Part shown: positions 54,761 through 64,000 of the stretch, piece by piece | How positions within the stretch are numbered: position 1 is the first letter of the stretch | Layout of the letters: each line of letters starts with the position of its first letter | From: Siphonodentalium dalli | Lineage: Eukaryota; Mollusca; Scaphopoda; Gadilida; Siphonodentaliidae | Reading direction: 5' to 3' | DNA: 64,000 nt | NCBI GenBank assembly: GCA_032622095.1 | Contig: CP136064.1 | Location: forward strand, 8,239,512-8,303,511 | Position numbers and translations under genes: made by a program | The notes under the pieces: model-generated | Databases searched by the model: none | What the model saw: the letters and a program-made list of their open reading frames with translations, nothing else | What the model was told of the DNA's origin: nothing

Positions 54761-55300
54761 TGTATACAGTTCTACACGCATACTAGTGAAAACGGGTTGA
54801 TATAGAAGTGCACACAGAAAGAAAACGGTATTCGTTCGTGTGAGCACAAATCGTGTCCGTTATATGTCACGGTCAACACCGAGCCATTGCGACAGGCAAA
54901 TCTGATTTCATTAATTGTTACTCGGGCTGCCTAACAGCCTATCAGTCAGCACATATATATGGAATACAACGAGCATTGAGACATTTGTATGAAAATCGGG
55001 TGCGCTCTCTTTCTGCGGAAGTAGCCCACTGCCGGGCCCACCATCTCCTAGTTCCCTTAGACTCGACTGAGTCTATCAGCAACGATGCTAACGCGGCACA
55101 GATAAAATCGCTTCGGTCTGCTGATAGTTGATAATTTGTTTTTGTCTGGCCTAATCTGACACAACTCATAATGAATTATCTATAATACCAGAGTACTGAT
55201 GAGCGCGCGTTCACTATCAGTAATCATGTTGTGGTCACAGTAATCCGCGACACGTGACTCTACACAGATATGTATATAGATCTACACCAATGTAAACACA
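54761..55300. other. Non-coding stretch between LINE and MITE
   Basis: An open frame at 54853-55131 (92 codons) has no recognisable features and looks accidental. The flank tactgatgag..tcactatcag around 55195-55215 is weakly mirrored at 55955-55970, so the following MITE may sit inside an older foldback. Confidence 0.3.
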
Positions 55301-55904
55301 CCCTTAATGGGATAGCGACCGTAGCTTGCTCTCACCCCGATAAATTTAATAGAAATTCCGACTCATTTCCGATTTGATCATAAATAGTAGACACTTTTTG
55401 TCGTTAGGTAGTTCGTTTAAAACATAATTATCAGTCATAGATGGCGGATAATGCCTGTATCAATAGATAAATATATGTTTAATTTACCATAAAATTTTCT
55501 AGCCTGCAGAGCGGTTCGCAAAAATACTGTCTGCGTCCAAGTGTGGGTACCCACCATAATTTCGGGTATCAAAGCCGTAGATCGATCCTGCGATTAGATG
55601 TCGGCAAACCAGAGCTGGGATGTCAAAGATGCGAATGATATGCTTCACATTGTGATTGGTTCTGCTTGAAAATATCCCAATTATCATTCGGACAGGCCGG
55701 TACATGGATCATCTGTAGGGTGGGGTGCATGTGCAAGGGTGAAAAAGTTTATGTTTGTTTGTGTTTTATGTTCTAATATATTAATAGTATAGGCTATTCT
55801 GTATTATTCGACATCATAGGCGCGGAACTGTACAACGAATGGAAACATTAAATCAGTGTAAATCATGAGGTGAGAGCAAGCTACGGTAGCTATCCCATTG
55901 AGGG
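55301..55904. mobile_element. MITE with ~37-bp TIRs, 604 bp
   Basis: The left end cccttaatgggatagcgacc gtagcttgctctcacc and the complement of the right end (ccctcaatgggatagctacc ...) match at about 35 of 37 positions. The interior holds a 68-codon minus-strand frame (55499-55705) of unknown nature. The target duplication is not clear. The transposase class is unknown. Confidence 0.75.
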
Positions 55905-57240
55905 AACATTCCGCTTTGCGAAATTATGTTTTGAATAGTAGATATCACAGTTCAGGTCAGTGATACTGATAGTAATATTTATCTACCGTTACAATCATTG
56001 ACAATCTTCGTTATTAGATTACCTGTTTACTTTCCACACAATCAGCGACATTCCGCTTTCACGCGCGTGCATCTGTTTTCATAATTCATTAGATTAGATA
56101 CAAAAAAAGTACCTGACATCTTCGTAAACCAAGATAAAACGATTAACCCATGACGGGTGAAATATTTCCCCATTTCACCGGATACATGTATATAATATGT
56201 TTATACCCTATCATAATATTAATATTATCTTTAAATAACTCTTTGTAATTCTCTATATATTCATATGAATTCGAGATTAAATCATCATCACCATTTAACT
56301 GGGAGATATATAGTTTCATCTGAGGGAAGATATGTTCATTTTATCAAAACGGCATGGTCTGATTTGGTGATACCCTCGGGTTTGGAGATAACACATACAC
56401 GGGGTGAGGATGTTGGACCAAGGCTTTTCCTCGATTCGCTCAGAATAGATAAATGTTGCGAAAATGACAACTTGTGAACAATTACGGAATTAAAGATGCA
56501 CAAAGCACAGTCTCCTTGAAAATCCGACGAATATCCTACATCGGAATTACGTCTCTGGAACTCTCTATTAAAATTAAGTTCAGTGTTGAAGGGATTCCCT
56601 CCATTTCATTGGAGAGTGGCGCAGACTATGCGCGATTTCATTGGTTTATGGCATAGCATATCACGTCAGAGATCAGAGGTCAACAAACGTGTTGACAATT
56701 TTCCAACGCATCGTCAAACTCAACTATTGTTGGAAAACTGAATACAGGCATATATCCATAATTAATTTTACTCATCATATTCGAGGTTTTTGTGCTCAGT
56801 CAACGATATTCATGACTGATAATTCCCTCGCATCTAGTTGTATTTATAACTATTTCTAAAAACTACGATTCACACAAACATTTAATACGCAAGGAATGCA
56901 CTCCGTATTTGGAAACGGTTTATTACGTCATGTTTGGAATGACGCGTCGTCGAAGAAATTAAATATTATGGACACATTTAGAGACGTAATTCCGATATAG
57001 GATTTTGCGTCGGCTTTACAAAGAGACTGCACACAACACAATTACAGAGAGGTAACGGTCCTGGCACGAACAATATCCAGGTTATTTGCGTCACAACTCA
57101 CAACGTGAATTTAATAATCCAATACGGAGTTAATGTATTCTCATTCTACCACAAATTGAATTCCACAATAGAGAACTCGGCATGATTGTATGAGATCCTG
57201 ATTCATTATCATGATTATGATGTCTTGATAATTGTTTTTA
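55905..57240. other. Gene-free AT-rich stretch
   Basis: Imperfect inverted sequence exists between 56500-56600 (aatcctacatcggaattacg tctc) and 56970-57000 (gagacgtaattccgatatag gatt). It suggests a further foldback or MITE of about 490 bp whose ends I could not fix. No gene. Confidence 0.4.
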
Positions 57241-57373
57241 AAGTTCGATGTACGTGCTTCGCACACTATGGTTTGTAAGGCCAAAATCTCAGACGCGTTT
57301 CCTGCCCGTTGCTCGCAGGCGCGTTCGCGAAACGAACATTCCGGCGTCGGACATGCCGGCTCCCGGGCGAACC

Positions 57374-57474
57374 ACAGGTCCCCAGAACAAAAATTGACCC
57401 CACACCCAATAATACTTAATCATAGGATTAAGTATTATTGGGGGTGGGGTCAATTTTTTTTCTGGGAACCTGTG
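57374..57474. mobile_element. 101-bp hairpin element with 9-bp direct repeats
   Basis: acaggtccccagaacaaaaa ttgaccccac..ccaataatacttaatc pairs with gattaagtattattgg..gtggggtcaatttttttt ctgggaacctgt. gggcgaacc flanks it at 57365-57373 and 57475-57483. A 9-bp duplication is the size produced by MULE-type transposases. The host sequence around it is a GC-rich island (57285-57545). Confidence 0.75.
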
Positions 57475-58124
57475 GGGCGAACCCGCTCTCGTCGGTTTCC
57501 GGCGCCGGGGCAGTCGTTCGCCCGCGGGGCGGTTTGCAACGACCAGAATATAAAACCCATATCTGGTATATCATATAGTTACAACAATAATACAGTACTT
57601 GGGAGTATCTTATATACTATAGTTACAATAATAATACTATACCTGTCAGTCCCATGAAAACAACGAGAATATTACTGTACCAGTTACGATATAGAGCACA
57701 TACAGACACGTATTCCAAGATATGCAGCACGCAGACGCGTATCAATTTACTGCATGGTATGGCTTGCACCCACTGCTGCACTTATAATAAACTAATAAAT
57801 TACAAATATGTGTGTGAGTGTTGGTCGGTACTTGGTATTAAGGCTATGTTTACATTGCGTAGACATGCATGTGCGCATTTCTATCCGCATAAATTATATA
57901 CTAGCGTAAACGTATAAGTGAGTGGTTTGGGGGGCTAGCCCGGGATTGTCGAAAGTGCCGACAGGCGCCTCTCCTTAATCCCTAAACGTTTTGTGATACC
58001 CGTAATATATAGGACGGGGTGCTCGTATCCCGGTCCTACAGTATAGACACCCTGTCATGGACTCCGGTAGTGGTCGTATCAGTTGCGACAGTTATAAATT
58101 TAAAGATAAAGGTAACAAAAGCAA

Positions 58125-60003
58125 TAGAATATAACAACCTAAACCACATTGGATTAACTGCCCTTTATATTAATTTGTTCTGGTTTATGCATGGTGTACG
58201 CCCATGTCAGTTGTAAGTAATATAATATAACCTAGAACACCTTGGATTAACTGCCCTTTATATGAATTTGTTTTAGTTTATGGTGCATGCCCATGTCAGT
58301 TGTAAGTAATATAATATAATCTAGAACGCCTTGGATTAACTGCCCTTTATATTAATTTGTTTTGGTTTATGGTGCATGCCCATGTCAGTTGTAAGTACTA
58401 TACTATAACATATAGAACACATTGGATTCACTGCCCTTTATATTAATTTGTTTTGGTTTATGGTGCATGCCCATGTCAGTTGTAAGTACTATACTATAAC
58501 ATATAGAACACATTGGATTCACTGCCCTTTATATTAATTTGTTTTGGTTTATGGTGCATGCCCATGTCAGTTGTAAGTACTATACTATAACATATAGAAC
58601 ACATTGGATTCACTGCCCTTTATATGAATTTTTTTTAGTTTATGGTGCATGCCTATGTCAGTTGTAAGTACTATACTATAACCTAGAACACCTTGGATTC
58701 ACTGCCCTTTATATGAATTTGTTTTGGTTTATGGTCCATGTTCATGTCAGTTGTAAGTACTATACTATAACCTAGAACACCTTGGATTAACTGCCCTTTA
58801 TATGAATTGGTTTGGTTTATGGTGCATGCCTATGTCAGTTGTAAGTACTATACTATAACCTAGAACACATTGGATTCACTGCCCTTTATATGAATTGGTT
58901 TGGTTTATGGTGCATGCCTATGTCAGTTGTAAGTACTATACTATAACCTAGAACACCTTGGATTAACTGCCCTTTATATGAATTGGTTTGGTTTATGGTG
59001 CATGCCCATGTCAGTTGTAAGTACTATACTATAACATATAGAACACATTGGATTCACTGCCCTTTATATGAATTGGTTTGGTTTATGGTGCATGCCTATG
59101 TCAGTTGTAAGTACTATACTATAACCTAGAACACATTGGATTCACTGCCCTTTATATGAATTGGTTTGGTTTATGGTGCATGCCTATGTCAGTTGTAAGT
59201 ACTATACTATAACCTAGAACACCTTGGATTAACTGCCCTTTATATGAATTGGTTTGGTTTATGGTGCATGCCCATGTCAGTTGTAAGTACTATACTATAA
59301 CATATAGAACACATTGGATTCACTGCCCTTTATATGAATTTTTTTTAGTTTATGGTGCATGCCCATGTCAGTTGTAAGTACTATACTATAACATATAGAA
59401 CACATTGGATTCACTGCCCTTTATATGAATTTTTTTTAGTTTATGGTGCATGCCTATGTCAGTTGTAAGTACTATACTATAACCTAGAACACCTTGGATT
59501 AACTGCCCTTTATATGAATTTGTTTTGGTTTATGGTGCATGCCCATGTCAGTTGTAAGTACTATACTATAACCTAGAACACATTGGATTCACTGCCCTTT
59601 ATATGAATTGGTTTGGTTTATGGTGCATGCCTATGTCAGTTGTAAGTACTATACTATAACCTAGAACACCTTGGATTAACTGCCCTTTATATGAATTGGT
59701 TTGGTTTATGGTGCATGCCCATGTCAGTTGTAAGTACTATACTATAACATATAGAACACATTGGATTCACTGCCCTTTATATGAATTTTTTTTAGTTTAT
59801 GGTGCATGCCCATGTCAGTTGTAAGTACTATACTATAACATATAGAACACATTGGATTCACTGCCCTTTATATGAATTTTTTTTAGTTTATGGTGCATGC
59901 CTATGTCAGTTGTAAGTACTATACTATAACCTAGAACACCTTGGATTAACTGCCCTTTATATGAATTGGTTTGGTTTATGGTCCATGTCCATGTCAGTTG
60001 TGA
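58125..60003 (+). repeat. 88-90-bp satellite array with higher-order structure, about 21 copies
   Basis: The unit is tagaacaccttggattaact gccctttatatgaattggtt tggtttatggtgcatgccta tgtcagttgtaagtactata ctataacc (88 bp). A 90-bp form has catatagaacaca at the join, and further variants differ at ccttggattaact/cattggattcact, ttggtttgg/ttttttttag and cccatg/cctatg. Groups of three units (about 266 bp, 58799 versus 59065) and five units (about 446-450 bp, 59230 versus 59680) recur with the same variants. Confidence 0.9.
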
Positions 60004-60273
60004 ACGATATGAGTTGTAGACCGTCAGTCAGATATATAAATTAAAGGCCCATTTTATTTTCGAGTCACCGATTGTTTTTGTTATAGTGCCTTGATATACG
60101 GTTTTAATAACAACCTATGCCATAAAATATCATTAAAATACCACAATTCATCACCATTTGAAACGGCTGTGTCTCAGAAGATGTCCATATAGAGAAATAT
60201 AAAACAGCTGAAATAATAGGAACATTTCCCCTGCTATGGCTCCCAGAATTCAAAATAATTCAAACTAAGAATG

Positions 60274-60341
60274 TATTTTCAATGGAAGGGGAAAAACTCT
60301 ATATCGTATGATATAGAGTTGTTCCCCTTACATTGAAAATA
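60274..60341. repeat. 68-bp hairpin
   Basis: tattttcaatggaaggggaa aaactctatatc / gatatagagttgttccccttacattgaaaata with a four-base loop and two or three mismatches. I saw no target duplication. Confidence 0.7.
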
Positions 60342-60621
60342 ATAAAATTTGAGCACAGAACACCAAGTCGGTAGCTCAACAAAAAACAACATGTTCACAG
60401 TTTATTACACCGACTAAGTTGATAATACAATGTTTTGGAGCTTCCTCTTTCAAATGGTATATAATATGGCATATATTTTATATAATATTATCTGGGGGGT
60501 GTCGACAATTAAGTGCATGGGGCCTGGGTCTTTAAAACAGGTTAACACAACGGTATGCGGCTGATACGGACGGATATACGCACCACAGGGTACTTGTGAG
60601 GTGCGATCTTTTGTTTGCATG

Positions 60622-60645
60622 ACTTGTGGGGTGCACCCCACAAGT
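60622..60645. repeat. 24-bp perfect palindrome
   Basis: acttgtggggtg followed at once by caccccacaagt. The half gcaccccacaagtacg recurs at about 60812-60828 and gtacttgtgaggtgcg at 60590-60605, so three copies of the motif flank this zone. Confidence 0.75.
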
Positions 60646-60837
60646 AACGTACGGAAAATCCAATTTTAAAGAGCGATTTTAAAGAACAATATTTTTTTCC
60701 TCTAAATACGTATTTCAGACGTATTACATAATCTGAGAAATGTTATATTAACGAAATAACGGAGATGTTTGTGGAATAAAACAGTTAGGAAAAAACATAT
60801 TAATTTCATCGCACCCCACAAGTACGCTCTGGTGAGA

Positions 60838-61545
60838 GCCAGGGCTCGTACGGACCCTGGCTGATACGGACCCTGAACTTTTACGGACCTCCGGCTCATA
60901 CGGACAAATTAATAAATGAGCCATGGATGAGTGCAAAATACACTCATGTGCTCTACTTTATAGAACGATGCGAATTGAATTGAGGTCCGTATGAGCCGGA
61001 TGTCCGTAAAAGCAGACAGACACGCTATGATGAGTGGTCAGTGATTGATGATCAGCATGAATCCACTGAGTTCGATCTGTTGTGAAAACAGGTTTGTAAA
61101 AACAAAGATGGTATATATATTTCTTAAGATTTTTAAGATCGACAATGGTTTTAAGAAAGGCAACAGAAAGTAAAGTTGATTTAATTTGATTTAAACAATA
61201 TGTATTTGCCCCAATTAATATAACATTTATGATGAACAATATTTTGATGATGGAAACATGAGTAGAATAGAAAATGGGAAGAGCAAGCAAGCAGCAAGCA
61301 GATATCTGCTTATGTTGAGCCATCTCCTCAGACAAGTAGAAAGATTGTAGAAATAAAGAAAGCGCGAATGGCAATTTAATTTGAATTGAGGTCCGTATGA
61401 GCCGAAGGTCCGTAAAAGCCAGGGTCCGTAAAAGCCGTGGTCAGTATAAAAGCCAGGGTCCGTATGAGCCGGAGGTCCGTAAAAGTCAGGGTCCGTATCA
61501 GCCATGCAGGGTCCGTAAGAGCCAGGGTCCGTATCAGTCGGCATT
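60838..61545. mobile_element. Element bounded by inverted arrays of a ~23-bp ggtccgtatgagcc repeat
   Basis: Left side (60838-60905): cagggctcgtacggaccctg gctgatacggaccctgaact.. . The right side (61388-61545) carries about eight units of ggtccgta(tgag/aaag)cc(ggagg/aggg). The two sides are complementary. A lone middle copy sits at 60983-61010. Open minus-strand frames here read the repeat as DTDPGSYGP-like peptides and are not genes. Confidence 0.6.
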
Positions 61546-62140
61546 CAACACAACAGACTAAACGAATAGTAAATCCACGTAGTAAATGACTTTTAACAAG
61601 AGGGTCTATCGCCAGGGCGTGGCAAAATATGCCCGTGGAAATTCAACAAAGGGCCATAACGCTGGAGAACAATTGGCGGGCGGAATTCAAATATGAACTT
61701 GACCGGTAACCCAAATCATAAAACACCCATATAAAAATTCATTCCATTCAGTTCGGACCCACCAATGTTATCATATGGAGACGAAGATCGAGCGCAAATT
61801 CGAACATGATCTGCATTGTGTTGAGACTATATAAAGCTATCACCGGACACCAAAAGCGAATTGACGGATATATATATATAACAAATGATTAACAGTTCAA
61901 TATAGGAATAACATGTTGAATATGACATTCACGCAATTATGTGAAGAAATAGTCCCAGATAAATAAGATTCTTTGGCGTAAATTTAATGAACTATTTGAT
62001 GAAACTAAATCAATAATAATCACAAACATCGATTTTGCGTACGTAGCGTACACATTGTAAACAGACGATATACATCGATTTAGCGTACAAATTGTAAACA
62101 GACGACAAGCCGAATGCAAAGGTCACGTTTGCGCAACAAT
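61546..62140. other. Non-coding stretch
   Basis: Contains tatatatata and a short duplication (atcgattt..gcgtac..ttgtaaacagacga at 62030 and 62075). Nothing else recognised. Confidence 0.3.
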
Positions 62141-62710
62141 AATAGCAACCACCAAGGGTGCTTCTACCTAAGGCAGGTGAATAACGTCATAGCAACCGAC
62201 AGGAGTGCTTCTACCTAAGGCAGGTGAATGACGTCATGGCAACCAACAAAGGTGCTTCTATCTAAACAGGTGAATGACGCCATGGCAACCACCAAGGGTG
62301 ATTCTACCTAAGGTAGTTGATGACGTCATAGCAACCGTCAAGGGTGCTTCTACCTAAGGCAGGTGAATGACGCCATAGCAACCAACAAGGGTGCTTCTAC
62401 CTAAGGCCGGTGAATGACGTCACAGTAACCACCAAGGGTGCTTCTACCTAAGGCAGGTGAATGACGTCAGAGCAACCAACAAGGGTGCTTCTACCTAAGG
62501 CAGGTGAATGATGTCATAGCAACCACCAGGGGTGCTTCTACCTAAGGCAGGTGAATGGCGTCATAGCAACCACCAAGGGTGCTTCTACCTAAGGCATGTG
62601 AATGACGTCATAGCAACCACCAAGGGTGCGTCTACCTAAGGCATGCGAATAACGTCATATAGCAACCAACAAGGGTGCTTCTACCTAAGGCAGGTAAGTG
62701 ACGTCATACG
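62141..62710 (+). repeat. 47-bp satellite core, about 12 units
   Basis: The unit atagcaaccaccaagggtgc ttctacctaaggcaggtgaa tgacgtc (47 bp) varies at accacc/accaac/accgac, cagg/ccgg/catg and acgtc/acgcc. It forms the 5' part of the dispersed repeat that continues to 63123. The copy at 4621 has a single unit. Confidence 0.9.
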
Positions 62711-63123
62711 ATATTTTCTATATCCATCAGTGATTATTCAAGATCGCGTGTATAGATTTTGGAGAAATTGTCACGTGACTTCCGGTTAGCAAACGTGTGG
62801 AGATTGCAAAAACGCCGAATTGGAAATGAAACATCGCGATAAAAATGAAAGTAACTACTTCACAACTTACGAAGAATTCACATGTGATTTAAGTCTATTA
62901 ATTTCATTTAGACCAATTTCGTTGGTTAGCTTAATGGAAACTAAAAAGGAAGAAGTCATGACGATATCCAGACAAGAGTTTGTCTTGTCAATTTGGCATG
63001 TCGTCTCCGTCGTGACCACTGCATGATGTTACATAAATTATTCTTAGCGTTATGTCGCCTAAAAGGCAATTTTGAGGCACATCATGTGTGGTTGCTCCAC
63101 TACGTGTCACGCACGATTCATAT
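62141..63123 (+). repeat. Dispersed repeat, long form with expanded satellite core
   Basis: After the satellite the body (ccatcagtgattattcaaga ..ggagaaattgtcacgtgact tccggttagcaa.. catcgcgataaaaatgaaag.. tgtcgtctccgtcgtgacca ctgcatgatgtt..) matches 4670-5091 at about 90%. The short ORF at 62820-63026 reads this body and is not a gene. Confidence 0.75.
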
Positions 63124-63627
63124 TACATTTAGATACACCTGGCACTATTTATACAATAGTGTTATACAATGACCGTTATATCAATATGGCAGAATGGGTT
63201 TAACGAATGCAATAAGTGTTGGATCATGAAATTAATATATTGTATCGGACCCATGATAATATGAAGACAATGAGAATAGTTGATGATTCATTTATTGAAT
63301 TATACCATGACAATAAGCCGAAACATAATCTATGATGACACATATGGTACCTGGGGCAAAACATTTTTGTATAGACATATAAACTTTTTTAATTCGAATT
63401 TTTTTTTCATCCGAAATGTGGTTCTTCACGCTGAGATTGCCACGGTTTCATAGTGTATTTCGAATGAGATATTCCGGGCGATCGAGTTACAACAATTAAA
63501 AATACATGGTCATTTGTGTTACTACGTTCACGTAGTCTGCATTAATAAACTTTGAAAAGGAAATTCACGACTCAAACACACAAACACTTCAGTGCAGTAC
63601 GAACGATCTTTACGGTAAATAACGGTC

Positions 63628-63720
63628 GGTCACCGGACCTCATTAGTTAACTTTCATTGGTCGAGGGCTGGTCAACGGACCTCATTAGTTAACTTCCATT
63701 GGTCGAGGGCTGAGTGGCGT
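63628..63720 (+). repeat. 46-bp tandem duplication
   Basis: cggacctcattagttaactt (t/c)cattggtcgagggctg occurs twice in succession. Confidence 0.8.
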
Positions 63721-63809
63721 GTTATAATCATATCTCAGACTGTGTGATTGTGATAGATCAAAGGTTTGTTTGGTGTTGGCATTATCAGCATCGTTATCGC
63801 TGGCACTTC

Positions 63810-63932
63810 AAATATGGGATGGTTAACCGACTGCCATGGAACATACACATAAATATGGGATGGTGAACCGACTGCCATGGAACATACACATAAATATGGG
63901 ATGGTGAACCGACTGCCATGGAACATACACAG
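63810..63932 (+). repeat. 41-bp tandem repeat, 3 copies
   Basis: aaatatgggatggtgaaccg actgccatggaacatacaca t occurs three times with one or two changes (ggttaacc in the first, cacaga in the last). Confidence 0.85.
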
Positions 63933-64000
63933 AAATGTCTACGACCTCCTGATAATTAGGTGGAGACCACAAGCCAGCTAAGAGTGTCAATTAATAATCA

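Noticed and set aside
54853-55131. 92-codon frame after the LINE
   Set aside because: No motif, no homologous pattern, no splice support.
55499-55705. 68-codon minus frame inside the MITE as a transposase
   Set aside because: Too short and without DDE/DDD or zinc motifs; the element is bounded by TIRs and looks non-autonomous.
57232-57657. 141-codon frame in a GC-rich island
   Set aside because: It runs straight through a 101-bp hairpin insertion with a 9-bp duplication, so it cannot be an old coding frame; no motif recognised.
61227-61544. Repetitive minus-strand peptide rich in Asp/Pro/Tyr/Gly
   Set aside because: Translation of the ggtccgtatgagcc tandem units in an element end.

Overview
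This is a stretch of eukaryotic, animal nuclear DNA. It has AT-rich non-coding sequence, GT/AG-bounded exons in matching phase, a tRNA-derived SINE, and Ty3-type, DIRS-type and LINE retroelements together with many small DNA transposons and minisatellites. The mix (DIRS with tyrosine recombinase, a Penelope-type GIY-YIG domain, long foldback MITEs, a dispersed repeat with an expandable satellite core) fits a marine invertebrate, most likely a mollusc or another lophotrochozoan. That is an inference from repeat types; nothing here fixes the species. There are no bacterial operons, CRISPR arrays or rRNA genes.

Layout. 1-5.6 kb: the last four exons of one unrecognised host gene on the + strand; its introns and 3' flank are full of MITEs. 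5.6-9.4 kb: a MITE, a 25-bp minisatellite and a foldback element. 9.7-10.4 kb: a frameshifted SGNH-hydrolase-like ORF. 10.5-14.6 kb: modular tandem arrays, one dense in nuclear-receptor half-sites, much of it between 18-bp terminal inverted repeats. 15.5-19.1 kb: a decayed DIRS-like retrotransposon (Gag, RT, RNase H, tyrosine recombinase). 20.0-20.3 kb: a tRNA-derived SINE. 20.5-24.5 kb: a recent 2-kb tandem duplication, each half made mostly of a 36-bp satellite. 24.9-27.8 kb: another modular array. 28.8-34.4 kb: foldback elements, a 54-bp satellite, a hAT-like MITE and a nested long-TIR element. 35.2-37.2 kb: an intact 534-codon minus-strand ORF with a Penelope-type GIY-YIG endonuclease domain but no reverse transcriptase, ending in a 37-bp minisatellite. 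40.6-41.3 kb: a third modular array. 43.6-49.0 kb: a Ty3/gypsy-like element (gag; protease-RT-RNase H-integrase) broken by a 179-bp internal duplication and a stop. 50.4-54.6 kb: a LINE with AP endonuclease and RT, interrupted by a hAT-like MITE with a perfect 8-bp target duplication. 55.3-64 kb: MITEs, an 88-bp satellite with higher-order structure, a TIR/minisatellite element and an expanded copy of a dispersed repeat.

The host gene fragment and the GIY-YIG ORF are the only coding regions that look intact; every retroelement has disabling lesions. The very long open frames in the 36-bp and 54-bp arrays exist because the repeat periods are multiples of three, and I do not treat them as genes. 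The observations I would follow first are the stand-alone GIY-YIG protein, the nuclear-receptor half-site array, the nested insertions with readable target duplications, and the dispersed repeat whose satellite core ranges from 1 to about 12 units.
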